From contig PVNI01000001.1 in NCBI GenBank assembly GCA_003001795.1, forward strand, positions 496,001 through 560,000: a stretch of 64,000 bases of DNA, given 5' to 3'. The notes under the pieces were generated by a model. That model did no database searches. It was not told the DNA's origin and saw only the letters and a program-made list of their open reading frames with translations. This DNA is from Actinomadura viridilutea (GTDB taxonomy: Bacteria; Actinomycetota; Actinomycetes; Streptosporangiales; Streptosporangiaceae). The position numbers and the translations under genes are program-made. Shown one piece after another: positions 26,701 through 36,764 of this stretch; within the stretch, counting starts at the first letter, position 1; each line of letters opens with the position of its first letter.

Positions 26701-28525
26701 CCAGGCAGCGGCACGACGGCGAAGGCAGAGACGCCACCTCCGCGGCGAAGTTCACCAGGCAGACCGGCAGAGTCTCAGTGATCAGGCATCCGGCGAACTC
26801 CGGTCTACTGCGCTGGCGAGCCAGGTCGCCCCCGTCGAACAGCACGCCGATCAGATCCAGCAGTGCCTCCACCCGGGCCGGAACGGGCGAGGTCGGGTCC
26901 GCGTACGCGTCCGCAAGCGCCACCCCGAGGTTGATCGCCTTCCAGGCTCCGGTCTGCTCCTCGGGTACGCCCAGCCACCGCTCGATGGTGCCGTTCAAAC
27001 GAATCGCACCGAGAGTGGAGCGGGAATCGGCGGCCGCGGACAGCGCCTCCAACGAACAACGGTCACGGCAGGCGGCCTTGCGCTCAGAGGCGGAGCCGGG
27101 CACTTTCATCGGCGCGTCCTCATCCCACAGCACCACGTGTGGAATCTGGAAGGCGGACAGAGTCGCGACGGCGCGATGCAGCTCGTACTTCCCGCCCGCG
27201 TCCAGGAAGCCGAGATTCGGCCCCAGCCTCTCCAGAAGGCCCTGGCCTTCCAACCACTCGAAGAACGCCACGTCACTGAAGCCTTCGACGACGATGACGC
27301 GGTCGGCGAAGAACGCGGCCGCGCGTCGCGGATCCAGCTCGTAGAGGACGCGCGTGCGCTCGTCGCCGGGAGGCGCCTGCGGCGGATCCTTGAAACAGGT
27401 GTGCGAGGCCCGCGTGTAGAGCGACCGCTGACGCACCTGGGCCAGCAGCGTCTCCACCTGGCTCGGGGAGTGCGAGGTGACCCGGATCGACGTACCAGGG
27501 CGGTGCACGCGGACGATGCCTTCGGGCGGTGTCCTGGAGGCCGACAGCAGCTTCGGATCATGGGTCGTGACGGTCACGGCCGCGTTCCCGGCGGAAGCGA
27601 TGCGCCTCAGGTCGTGCGCGAGCCTGGTCACCTGCGCCGGATGCAAGAACGCCTCAGGCTCCTCGAACAGAATCCACCGGAAGTCGTCCTGGGCTTCGTT
27701 GCTGCGCAATTGGGCCGCTGCCTGGATGAGTCCTGCGATGAGCGCGCGCTGCACCCCCGATCCCTCGGCGTCCATCGAATGGAGGTTCCCGCCGCTGGAG
27801 AGCGTCAGCTCGATGAGATTGCTCAGGATGAACTCGTCGGTCAGTGCGCCGACGCGCACCCGGGCGGACAGTCCCCAGGGGCGCAGCGCATCCTCCAGGT
27901 GCTCCTCCAGGCGGCGGACCGGGCCGGCCTCCATCGCCTGCCGGAGTCCCTGGAGACCGTGGTTGATCGTCCCTAGGAACCCGTCCACGCGAGGGTCGGT
28001 GAAGGCGAGGAGCATCACGTCCCGCAGCGGCGAAGGGCCGCTCAACGCTGTCTGGTCCTTGACGCTGGTGACCGCAGGGACGTACACGCATTGGCCGAGC
28101 CGAGCCGGCGGCTCGCGCCAGCCCGTGGCGACCATGGCCTCCTCGTCGTTGGCCGGGACGAAGTAGTAGTCCCCTTGGCGGTGGTCCGCGTCGTCGGTGA
28201 GGTAGCGGCGGACGGTGAGCACGCCGCCGTCCAGCGGGCGGATCTCGTCACCCGCGAGCTCGTCCGGATCGAGGTCCAAAGCCTTGAGGTCGGCCTCGGT
28301 CAGCTCGTAGCTGATCTCCACCCATGTCGGGTCGTCACCGGTCAGGTCCCATGGCCTGTCGCGCCGCGGGTCCCAGGCGAGCGCGCCATAGAACAGCCTG
28401 ATCGCGTCGAGGAGCGTCGACTTGCCCGCATTGTTGGGGCCGATCAGGGCGCTGAACGGCCGCAGGTGCAGCTCGGCGGCGCGCGCGCCGCGCACGTTCC
28501 GCACGGACACTCGGAGAGGACGCAT
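26690..28525 (-). CDS. OLD-family ATPase/TOPRIM nuclease (GajA-like)
   Basis: 611 residues. The N-terminal ABC-type ATPase has GPNNAGKST (Lys35), the signature region SSGGNLHSMDAEGSG, and FRWILFEEPEAFLHP. The C-terminal TOPRIM domain has VIVVEGFSDVAFFEWL (Glu near 414) and VLWDEDAP near 467. OLD nucleases with a UvrD-type partner form the Gabija system, where GajA nicks DNA when nucleotides fall during infection. Here the helicase gene comes first, 25 bases upstream, the reverse of the usual gajA-gajB order. GAGGAG precedes the ATG. Confidence 0.8.
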   Translation of the reverse strand: MRPLRVSVRNVRGARAAELHLRPFSALIGPNNAGKSTLLDAIRLFYGALAWDPRRDRPWDLTGDDPTWVEISYELTEADLKALDLDPDELAGDEIRPLDGGVLTVRRYLTDDADHRQGDYYFVPANDEEAMVATGWREPPARLGQCVYVPAVTSVKDQTALSGPSPLRDVMLLAFTDPRVDGFLGTINHGLQGLRQAMEAGPVRRLEEHLEDALRPWGLSARVRVGALTDEFILSNLIELTLSSGGNLHSMDAEGSGVQRALIAGLIQAAAQLRSNEAQDDFRWILFEEPEAFLHPAQVTRLAHDLRRIASAGNAAVTVTTHDPKLLSASRTPPEGIVRVHRPGTSIRVTSHSPSQVETLLAQVRQRSLYTRASHTCFKDPPQAPPGDERTRVLYELDPRRAAAFFADRVIVVEGFSDVAFFEWLEGQGLLERLGPNLGFLDAGGKYELHRAVATLSAFQIPHVVLWDEDAPMKVPGSASERKAACRDRCSLEALSAAADSRSTLGAIRLNGTIERWLGVPEEQTGAWKAINLGVALADAYADPTSPVPARVEALLDLIGVLFDGGDLARQRSRPEFAGCLITETLPVCLVNFAAEVASLPSPSCRCLATP

Positions 28526-28550
28526 CGAGAAGCTCCTCGATCGGGTGGGC

Positions 28551-30662
28551 TCAGCGCGGAAGGAACGGACTGGGACGACCGGTGTGGGACACGTACAGCG
28601 CGTCCCTGGCGCGGGTGCAGGCGACGAAAAGCAGGCACCGTTCCCGCTGCAGTGCCTGCTCGTGGGCGGTGGGGTCGTCCTCCTCTGCGGGCACCGTCGT
28701 CATCAGCGGGATCAGGTCCTCATCGACGCCCACGACCGCCATGCACCGGAATTCCAGGCCCTTCATCTTGTGCATGGACCCGGCCTTGACCCCGTTGGTC
28801 TTCGCGGACGGCGCGTACGCGGGAACGCCTGCAGCCTTCAGCCTCCGCTTCACCTGTTCGGCGATGTCGTTGCGGCGGGCCGCGACCCCGATGTCCTTGG
28901 GCTCCACACCGTCCGACATCCAAGAGCGGACCTGGGCCACCAGAGCGTCCAACTCGGCGTCGCGGTCGGGGAACCGCCGCACCACAGGACGCCGCCCGTG
29001 CATGGGAGAGCCGTAACCGGCGAGTGTGTCCTCGATGTCGTCCATGCCCGTGACCGGGATGCCGGCGTCCAGGACGCGCACGGCCCACGAGAGGATCTCG
29101 TGCGTCGTTCGGTAGCTCACGGTGAGCTTGCGGCTGCGCCCCCTGACCTTGATGCCCAGGCTCTGCAGCGAGACACGGTTGTCATAGATGCGCTGGTGGG
29201 GATCGCCGACGATGAACAGGTCGTTCGGAGCGTCGGGAACTGCCGCCCGCAGCAGCCGCCACTGAGCTGGGTGGAGGTCCTGGGCCTCGTCGACGATGAT
29301 GTGCCGGTAGAGCCGCCGGTCCGTTGCGTCCAGTATCCGGGCGGCCTCGTCGGCCATCTGTTTGAAGGACCACACGCCGTCGCGGCGCATGTGAGCGACG
29401 ATCGTCTGAATCGCCCGCCAGACCTCGGGCCGTTCCCCGGGCGGGAGCCTCTTGCCGCGTCCTCGCCGGTCGCATGCCACGTACGCCTGCTCGGTGGTCA
29501 GCCGCTGGGCCAATACGACCTGTTCCCATTCGCTCAGCAAGAAAGTCCCGCTGTAGGGAAGGCCGAGTTCGGCCGCTTCGTCGTTCCAACGATTGCGGAG
29601 GTCCGTGTCGGTAAGCGGTTCGGGGGCGCGGCCGCCCTGCGCCTCCTTGATGACGCGGAAACTGATCCTGTCCGTAGTGGCGACCTCGATGCGGTCCCTG
29701 ATCTCAGGGTCGTCCACCAGCAGGGCCACCTGGTCGCGCAGTGCGTCGGTCAGGTCGCGTCCGTAGGTCGTCAGGAGAATCGGCGTTTCCATCGTGCTCT
29801 GGTACCGGCGTGCCAGAAACGCGGCCCGGTGGACGGCGGTCACGGTCTTCCCGGTGCCGGCGCCGCCGGTCACCATGGCGGGGCCCTTGTATTCGTCTCG
29901 ATAGGCGATCCTGCGTTGCTGGGGATGGAGGAAGACACGCCAGACGTCGAACGGATGCGCGAGAATTCTGGTGAGTTCCTCCGGGCCTTCGACGAACACC
30001 ACGCGCTCAGGTGTCCTGGCCATCGCCGTGGTGAGGTCGTCGGGATCCACCCGTTCGGGCGGGACGGGATCGACAAGGTTCTTGCTGACCTCCGCCCATG
30101 CCTCCTCGACCGTCATGCCGGAGGCCAGCGCCAGCAGCGCGTCATACTGCACGGCAGGGAGCAGCTTCTGCAGCGCCTCCAGGTGATCCTCGCGCGTCAG
30201 CAGCCGGATGATCGGAAGGACGTCCTCATCGATGCCCAGTCGCTTGAGGTCGGAGTCCCTGATGCCATCGAAGAGCCGCCGGTCCGCCGCGTCGGCCGCC
30301 TTGCGCAGGGCGGGCTCCATGGTCTCCAACTGCAGCTCATCGCGACTCTCCAGCACGCCGAGCCGCTGGTTCACCGTGAAGCGACGGCTCTGGCAGTAGG
30401 CGTACGCGTCGTCGTGCGGAAGGACCCGCAGCAGGCAGTACACGTCACCGGACTCCGGAGCCAGCACGACGCCCCGCCAGAACTTGTCGATCCTGATCGT
30501 GCGGATGCGCGGATCGCGGGAGTTCCGTACGCGCTCAAGATGAAGCCCTGCGTTCGTATGCTCCTGGAACTTGCTGATCGCCTGTTCGACGGCACGTCGT
30601 ACGGGCCGTTCCAGCCGTGCGTACTCGGTCAAGAACTCCCTGGCGATCGCGAGCTGCGCCAC
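28551..30662 (-). CDS. UvrD/GajB-like superfamily 1 helicase with RelE/ParE-like N-terminal domain
   Basis: 703 residues, GTG start with AAGGGA seven bases ahead. Residues 1-105 look like a RelE/ParE toxin fold: VRRAVEQAISKFQEH, GLHLERVRNSRDPRIRTIRI, then VYCLLRVLPHDDAYAY. The helicase follows with GGAGTGKTVTAV (Lys272), VDEAQDLHP (Asp near 457), and the C-terminal KTNGVKAGSMHKMKGLEF and VACTRARDALYV. It is the first gene of a two-gene unit with the OLD nuclease. Whether the N-terminal domain is toxic, or simply binds ribosomes or nucleic acid, is unknown. Confidence 0.8.
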   Translation of the reverse strand: MAQLAIAREFLTEYARLERPVRRAVEQAISKFQEHTNAGLHLERVRNSRDPRIRTIRIDKFWRGVVLAPESGDVYCLLRVLPHDDAYAYCQSRRFTVNQRLGVLESRDELQLETMEPALRKAADAADRRLFDGIRDSDLKRLGIDEDVLPIIRLLTREDHLEALQKLLPAVQYDALLALASGMTVEEAWAEVSKNLVDPVPPERVDPDDLTTAMARTPERVVFVEGPEELTRILAHPFDVWRVFLHPQQRRIAYRDEYKGPAMVTGGAGTGKTVTAVHRAAFLARRYQSTMETPILLTTYGRDLTDALRDQVALLVDDPEIRDRIEVATTDRISFRVIKEAQGGRAPEPLTDTDLRNRWNDEAAELGLPYSGTFLLSEWEQVVLAQRLTTEQAYVACDRRGRGKRLPPGERPEVWRAIQTIVAHMRRDGVWSFKQMADEAARILDATDRRLYRHIIVDEAQDLHPAQWRLLRAAVPDAPNDLFIVGDPHQRIYDNRVSLQSLGIKVRGRSRKLTVSYRTTHEILSWAVRVLDAGIPVTGMDDIEDTLAGYGSPMHGRRPVVRRFPDRDAELDALVAQVRSWMSDGVEPKDIGVAARRNDIAEQVKRRLKAAGVPAYAPSAKTNGVKAGSMHKMKGLEFRCMAVVGVDEDLIPLMTTVPAEEDDPTAHEQALQRERCLLFVACTRARDALYVSHTGRPSPFLPR

Positions 30663-31393
30663 GTGCGGTCCCTTCGACCCGGTCCTCAGGTAGAAAGTTT
30701 CAAGAGGTGGTCATCGGCTGTCAATCAATAATGTTGCGGCGAGCGCTTTCCGCTTCTCGGTGTCAGCTGAAGACACTCCGCGCCGCACGACAAAACTTTG
30801 TCATCTGCCGTGGCGGCGCTCGAAGGCCGCGCTTGTGGCGCAGGTTTCCAACGCTGGAGGCGTCGGCTCTGACCGCTGTCGGCGTCGGAGCAGGCCGACT
30901 TCAGTCGGGAGCGTTGCCCCAGGCATGTGTCCAAGAACAATGTCGGCGTCGCCTCAGTGCTTGCCGGATCGGCGGGGACTGGCCGCTGGCGCTGGGCGGC
31001 GGGAGCGTCCTGCGGGTGTGGACGGCCCATCTGATCGAGAGCGAGCCGCACCCGCTCGGACCATCTGGCGCGGCGCCGGCTCGCCCCCACGAGCTGTACA
31101 ACGTCGCATGGCGCCGGGCGGACGAGCACCTGGGGTCGCGCGGCGTGCCGCTGGTGATCGAAGAGTTCGCCGAGGGGTTCGTCGCCCGACCCGTTCCCGG
31201 CGGTAACGGCCTGCTCGTCGTCGACCGGCGCACCGGGGCGCTCACCCGCTGGCCGGACCTGCCCACCGGCGAACTGGCCGAACACTACCGCCGGTACCTG
31301 CGCGGCGAGTTGTAGGCGTCGGGGCCGGCCCCGGCGAAGAAAACACGGCGGAGCCTTGCAGGGCCAGGCGGGCACGAGTCGGACCTTTATCAG
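30663..31393. other. 731-bp junction region with gene fragments at the right edge of the defence island
   Basis: The first 300 bases (30663-30963) hold nothing I recognise. The rest is assembled from pieces of the NUDIX gene, the 182-aa gene and mcrC, described separately. No intact gene is supported. Confidence 0.6.
30964..31315 (+). pseudogene. Chimeric fragment: NUDIX 3' part joined in frame to the 3' part of the 182-aa gene
   Basis: Bases 30964-31111 copy 5196-5343 of the NUDIX gene with substitutions but no indels (GGDWPLAL, SVLRVWTA, PHELYNVAW). From 31106 the sequence follows 23077-23286 of the 182-aa gene through its stop (RRADEHLGSRG to YRRYLRGEL). The joint lies at a GCGTGG hexamer present in both donor genes and kept as GCATGG, with the frame preserved. 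No Nudix box and no placed start are present, so I call it a remnant, although the frame is open. Confidence 0.75.
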
Positions 31394-31405
31394 ATGCCGG
31401 GATAC
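31361..31405 (+). repeat. Fragment of mcrC
   Basis: This 45-base stretch matches 26446-26490 in mcrC at about 36 positions without gaps and would encode GHESDLYQM in place of GEHEADLYQML. It lies 46 bases after the NUDIX/182-aa chimera, in the same order and strand as the intact genes. Confidence 0.6.
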
Positions 31406-32038
31406 GACGTCGCGCGTTACCGTGTGCAGGTGATCAGCGATGAGGGCCTCCGGTTGGGGGAGGCGGCCGCGCGTCGCCTGGCGCAATTGGGCTGCTGCGT
31501 GATCGAACCCGGTCTGACTGACGAAGAGTTCGCCCGCATCGAGGAGCAGTACGGATTCGAATTCGCCGACGATCACCGGGCCTTTCTGGCGGCCGGGCTG
31601 CCGGTGTGGAAACCGCCGGAGGAAGGGCAGACGTGGGAGCGGCCTTGGCCGGACTGGCGCAATGGCGACCCCGATGAGCTGCGGGAACACCTCAACTGGC
31701 CGGTCGACTCCCTGCTGTGGGACGTTCGGCACGGCCATTGGCGGCACGAGTGGGGAGTACGGCCGGACGACGTTGAGGAAGCCGTGGAGACGGCACGGCG
31801 TGAGCTGGCGCAGGTGCCCACCATGGTCCCGGTTTATGCGCACCGGTTCCTGCCCGCGGGGCGCGGCACCTTCGGGCATCCGGTGCTCTCGATGCGCGGC
31901 TGGGACATCGTCTACTACGGGACCGACCTGGTCGATTACATCGACCAAGAGTTCCAGGAGCCGCGCCCTGAATTGACGGACGAGTGGCGGCCGCGGGCGA
32001 CCGTCCCGTTCTGGCGGGATTACCTTCCTCAGACTTGA
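31394..32038 (+). CDS. SMI1/KNR4 (SUKH)-like protein
   Basis: 214 residues. LAQLGCCVIEPGLTDEEFAR and IEEQYGFEFADDHRAFL match the start of the SMI1/KNR4 fold, and VPVYAHRFLP, PVLSM, DIVYYGTDLVDYIDQEF match its end. SUKH proteins are often immunity proteins against polymorphic or nuclease toxins, or act in unknown cellular roles. The ATG used lies inside the mcrC fragment and lacks a ribosome site; in-frame GTGs at 31424 and 31430 are alternatives. No toxin gene is adjacent. Confidence 0.7.
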   Translation: MPGYDVARYRVQVISDEGLRLGEAAARRLAQLGCCVIEPGLTDEEFARIEEQYGFEFADDHRAFLAAGLPVWKPPEEGQTWERPWPDWRNGDPDELREHLNWPVDSLLWDVRHGHWRHEWGVRPDDVEEAVETARRELAQVPTMVPVYAHRFLPAGRGTFGHPVLSMRGWDIVYYGTDLVDYIDQEFQEPRPELTDEWRPRATVPFWRDYLPQT

Positions 32039-32100
32039 GGCCGTCAGACCGGCATGGACGGGGACTTCTCAGTATTCGAAGAGAACCTCGGTTTTCGAGA

Positions 32101-32153
32101 GCGCATTGGGATGCGGTTTACGTCGCCTCGGCGTCAACCGCATCCCAATGCGC
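32101..32153. terminator. Perfect 18-bp inverted repeat between convergent genes
   Basis: GCGCATTGGGATGCGGTT (32101-32118) is exactly repeated in inverted form at 32136-32153 with a 17-base loop. It lies between the stops of the SMI1-like and NlpC/P60 genes and probably terminates both. The exact 18-bp match is longer than a usual terminator, so a mobile repeat is also possible. Confidence 0.6.
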
Positions 32154-32185
32154 GGCTCCGCCGCTCCCCATCACACGGGGCCCTT

Positions 32186-33205
32186 CTACGAGATCCTGTT
32201 GGCGCCGGCGTAGTCGGAGCGGTCCGACAGCCTGGAGATCTTGACGACGTCGCCCGTCTGCGGGGCGTGAAGATACTTGCCGTCGCTCAGGTATATGCCC
32301 ATGTGGTGCAGGTCGGAGCCGAAGTAGACCAGGTCGCCCGAGCGCAGCTCGCTGCGCGACACCTTGCGTCCCAGCTGGTAGAGGTCGCCGGTGTAGTGCG
32401 GCAGGCCCTTCTTGCCGACCTGCGCGTACGCCCACACCACCAGGCCCGAGCAGTCGAAGCTGTTCGGGCCGGCGGCGCCCCAAACGTACGGGCTGCCGAG
32501 CTTGGTGAGCGCCTTGCGCGCCATCTTCGCGGGCAGGCCGGAGCCCTTGACCGTGGCGGTCAGGCCGGTGCGGGGATCCTTGGCCTTGGTCGTGGTGAGC
32601 TTGTCGAGCTGCTTGACGACCTCGTCCACCTTGGCCTTGGCCGCCTTGCGGGCGGTTTTGACCTGGGCGGCGGCCTGCTCGGCCTGCGCCGCCTTGGCGG
32701 CTGCGACCCGCTGCGCCCGGTCGGCCTGGTCGATCTGAGCCTGGAGGCGGCCCAGCGCGGCGGTCTGGTTCTGCACCAGGTACGCCGACGCGGACAGGGC
32801 TTCGGCGTCGCCGCTCGCCAGGAACAGCGCGTCGGGGCCGCCGCTCATGTAGCTGGCGGCGGCGAGCCTGCCGAGCTGGGCGCGGGCGGGGGCGGCCTTG
32901 GCCTCGAGCTCGGCCGCGGTCTTGGCGGCGTCCCGTTCGGCGCGCCGGGCCTTGGCCAGTTCGACGCGCGCCTTGTTGAACCGCTCGGTCAGCCGCTCGG
33001 CCTCGGTGTTGAGCTCGTCCAGCCGCTTGCGCAGCTCTCTTTCGGTGGGACGGCCGGGATCGGCGGGGGCCGCCGCGGCGGCGAGCCGCAGCGGACCGGT
33101 GGGGGCCGTGGCGGCGGGCGCGAGGACCCAGCTGAGGGCGACCGCCGCGGCGGTGGCTGTGACGGTGGACACGGCGACGCGCCGTGCACGGTGACCGGGG
33201 GGCAA
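32186..33205 (-). CDS. Secreted RipA-like NlpC/P60 (C40) peptidoglycan endopeptidase
   Basis: 339 residues. TTG start is supported by GGAGAGGAG nine bases upstream. A signal peptide (basic start, hydrophobic core about residues 10-30, AAA-type cleavage region) is followed by a long coiled coil (about 50-215; [15 protein letters not shown]) and an NlpC/P60 domain with [23 protein letters not shown] and YLHAPQTGD. RipA-like enzymes cut septal peptidoglycan stem peptides and are held inactive by the coiled coil. It is divergent from typA and probably part of the core genome. Confidence 0.85.
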   Translation of the reverse strand: MPPGHRARRVAVSTVTATAAAVALSWVLAPAATAPTGPLRLAAAAAPADPGRPTERELRKRLDELNTEAERLTERFNKARVELAKARRAERDAAKTAAELEAKAAPARAQLGRLAAASYMSGGPDALFLASGDAEALSASAYLVQNQTAALGRLQAQIDQADRAQRVAAAKAAQAEQAAAQVKTARKAAKAKVDEVVKQLDKLTTTKAKDPRTGLTATVKGSGLPAKMARKALTKLGSPYVWGAAGPNSFDCSGLVVWAYAQVGKKGLPHYTGDLYQLGRKVSRSELRSGDLVYFGSDLHHMGIYLSDGKYLHAPQTGDVVKISRLSDRSDYAGANRIS

Positions 33206-33590
33206 GGTCGTGCACTCCTCTCCTCGTCCGCCTGCCGGGTTAGCTGACGGGTTCGGGCCGGGAGTTCGCCCTACGCGCAGGCGCGCGCGTCACCGCGGAC
33301 GGTGCGACCTGCGTCGATTCACCCCGAGTCCTGAGGACGGCGCCTCGGACGTGGTTCCCCGGCTCCCCGCTGGGGGGATTCGGCGGCCCGGCCGCAGCCC
33401 GCGCGTCGTCCTGCGGGCTCCGGACGACCGGGTCCGCAGAGAGTACAAAGAAACCGTAAAGTGCGGCAACCAGGGCATATGGGGTGAAACGGGTCGGGCG
33501 GTCCGGCGGGGCCTTCCGGACCGGCAAGTAGAATCGGGAAGGCTGCGGGTCCGCAGCGACTCCCGGATCCTCCACCAGAGCGAGAAGCGC
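33206..33590. promoter_or_regulatory. Divergent promoter region of the C40 peptidase and typA genes
   Basis: 385 bases without a gene. TAGAAT at 33529-33534, 57 bases before the typA start, could be a -10. Just upstream, GGTCCGG (33500-33506) and CCGGACC (33516-33522) form a 7-9-7 inverted repeat, placed where a regulator or an RNA hairpin could act. No good -35 is seen. Confidence 0.35.
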
Positions 33591-35447
<1,857 letters not shown>

Positions 35448-35511
35448 TCCGCTCCGACACGCCGATCAGGCGCGGCGCGCCTTCGAGTGGGCAGGGTGCG
35501 TGCGTGCGCGC

Positions 35512-35547
35512 GGGCGGCGGCCCTCCCGTGGGGAAGGACCGCCGCCC
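35512..35547. terminator. Terminator between typA and the FHA gene
   Basis: GGGCGGCGG (35512-35520) pairs with CCGCCGCCC (35539-35547), with further partial pairing inside the 18-base loop. It sits between convergent stops and probably serves both. Confidence 0.6.
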
Positions 35548-35567
35548 GGTGACGATTGCGTCGGCGT

Positions 35568-36764
35568 CTACTTCAGGCTCACGGTGCCGGTGACGTCGGC
35601 GGCGAGGCGGAGCTGGTCGCCGTCGCGGAGCGGGGCCTCGACGCCCCGCGGAAGCCGCTCGCCGTTGACGAAGGTGCCGTTGGTGGAGCCCTCGTCACGC
35701 ACCCACGCGGTGCCCGACGGGTCCAGCCAGACCGTCGAGTGGCGCCGGGACACGTTGTCGTACTGGGTGAAGGTGGACGCGACGGGGGACTGGCCCGCGT
35801 CGCGGCCCAGCACCAGGTGCTGGCCCACCGTCACCTTGATCTCCCCGCTGGGGAACTGCACGCGCAGCACTGGCGAGCTTTGGGACGACGGCAGCGGACG
35901 CAGGCACGAGTCGCACTGCGCCGCGCCCGGGTTGCTCAGCACCGCCTCGCAATAGGGGCACATGAGCGCGGTGCTGTCCGGGCGGCCCTGCGGGGACCGC
36001 TGCTGGTGCGCCTCGGGCGGCACCAGCGTCGCCTCGCGCCCGTACGTCGGCGGCATCGGGGCCCGGGACTCCGGCTGGTGCGACGGCGGCGCGTACGGGT
36101 TGTCGGCCGGAGCGTACGGGTTATCGGCCGGAGCGTACGGGTTGTCCGCCGGCGCGTGCGGCTGCGGACCCGGGCCGTGCTGCTGGTGCGGCTCGTGCGC
36201 GGGCGGCGCCTGCTGCTGCGGCGGCCCCCAGTGCTGCTCGGGCATGGGCGGCGGCGTGGCCTGCCCCCAAGGGCTGTCCATCTGCTGGCCGCCCCCGCCC
36301 GGGCCCTGCTGCTGTTGCTGCGCCCAGGGGTCCTGCGGCGGCGCCTGGTGCTGGGGAGCCTGGTGCTGCGGCGGGGCAGGGGCCTGCACCGGCGGGTTCC
36401 ACGCCTCCGCCCCCTGCTGCTGTTGCTGCGCCCACGGGTCCTGCGGCGGCGCCTGGTGCTGCGGCGTCTGCTGGTAGGGAGGCGGGGCCTGGTGCTGCGG
36501 GTGGCCGCCCGGCCCCTGCTGGTACTGGCCGGGGTCCTGCTGGTACGGCGGCGGAGCCTGGTGCTGCGGCTGCCCCTGGTCGTACGGCGCCTGCTCGTAC
36601 GGCTGCTGGTAGGGGTACTGCGGAGAGCCCTGCTGGGGCGGCGGGTACCCGGCGCCCTGGCGACGCGCGCCCCCGCTGCGGGCCAGGTTCGCTCCGCAGC
36701 TCAGGCAGAGCAGGTCGCCCTGCTGGTAGGGCTCGTCACAGACAGGACATTTCAAGGTCGCCAT
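35568..36764 (-). CDS. FHA-domain protein with two zinc ribbons and a long Pro/Gln/Tyr-rich linker
   Basis: 398 residues. A zinc ribbon at the N-terminus (Cys6, Cys9, Cys20, Cys23) is followed by about 200 residues of Pro/Gln/Tyr/His-rich disordered sequence, including the tandem NPYAPAD unit. A second ribbon (CPYCEAVL...CDSCLRP, about 255-280) and a C-terminal FHA domain (about 295-398; LVLGRDAG, NVSRRHSTVWLDPSG, GSTNGTFVNG) complete it. FHA domains bind phosphothreonine, so the upstream kinase is the natural partner. Its start overlaps the radical SAM gene end by 13 bases. Last gene of the operon. Confidence 0.87.
   Translation of the reverse strand: MATLKCPVCDEPYQQGDLLCLSCGANLARSGGARRQGAGYPPPQQGSPQYPYQQPYEQAPYDQGQPQHQAPPPYQQDPGQYQQGPGGHPQHQAPPPYQQTPQHQAPPQDPWAQQQQQGAEAWNPPVQAPAPPQHQAPQHQAPPQDPWAQQQQQGPGGGGQQMDSPWGQATPPPMPEQHWGPPQQQAPPAHEPHQQHGPGPQPHAPADNPYAPADNPYAPADNPYAPPSHQPESRAPMPPTYGREATLVPPEAHQQRSPQGRPDSTALMCPYCEAVLSNPGAAQCDSCLRPLPSSQSSPVLRVQFPSGEIKVTVGQHLVLGRDAGQSPVASTFTQYDNVSRRHSTVWLDPSGTAWVRDEGSTNGTFVNGERLPRGVEAPLRDGDQLRLAADVTGTVSLK
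36091..36154. repeat. 21-bp tandem repeat inside the FHA gene
   Basis: About three copies of a 21-base unit encode NPYAPAD in the disordered linker. Copies differ by one or two bases. Copy number may vary between strains. Confidence 0.75.

Noticed and set aside
30617..31315. 232-residue open frame as a functional gene
   Set aside because: It is assembled from C-terminal parts of two other genes, lacks the Nudix box and has no credible start.
36091..36154. Tandem repeat as a regulatory or mobile element
   Set aside because: It keeps the reading frame and encodes NPYAPAD units inside a disordered linker, so a coding repeat explains it.
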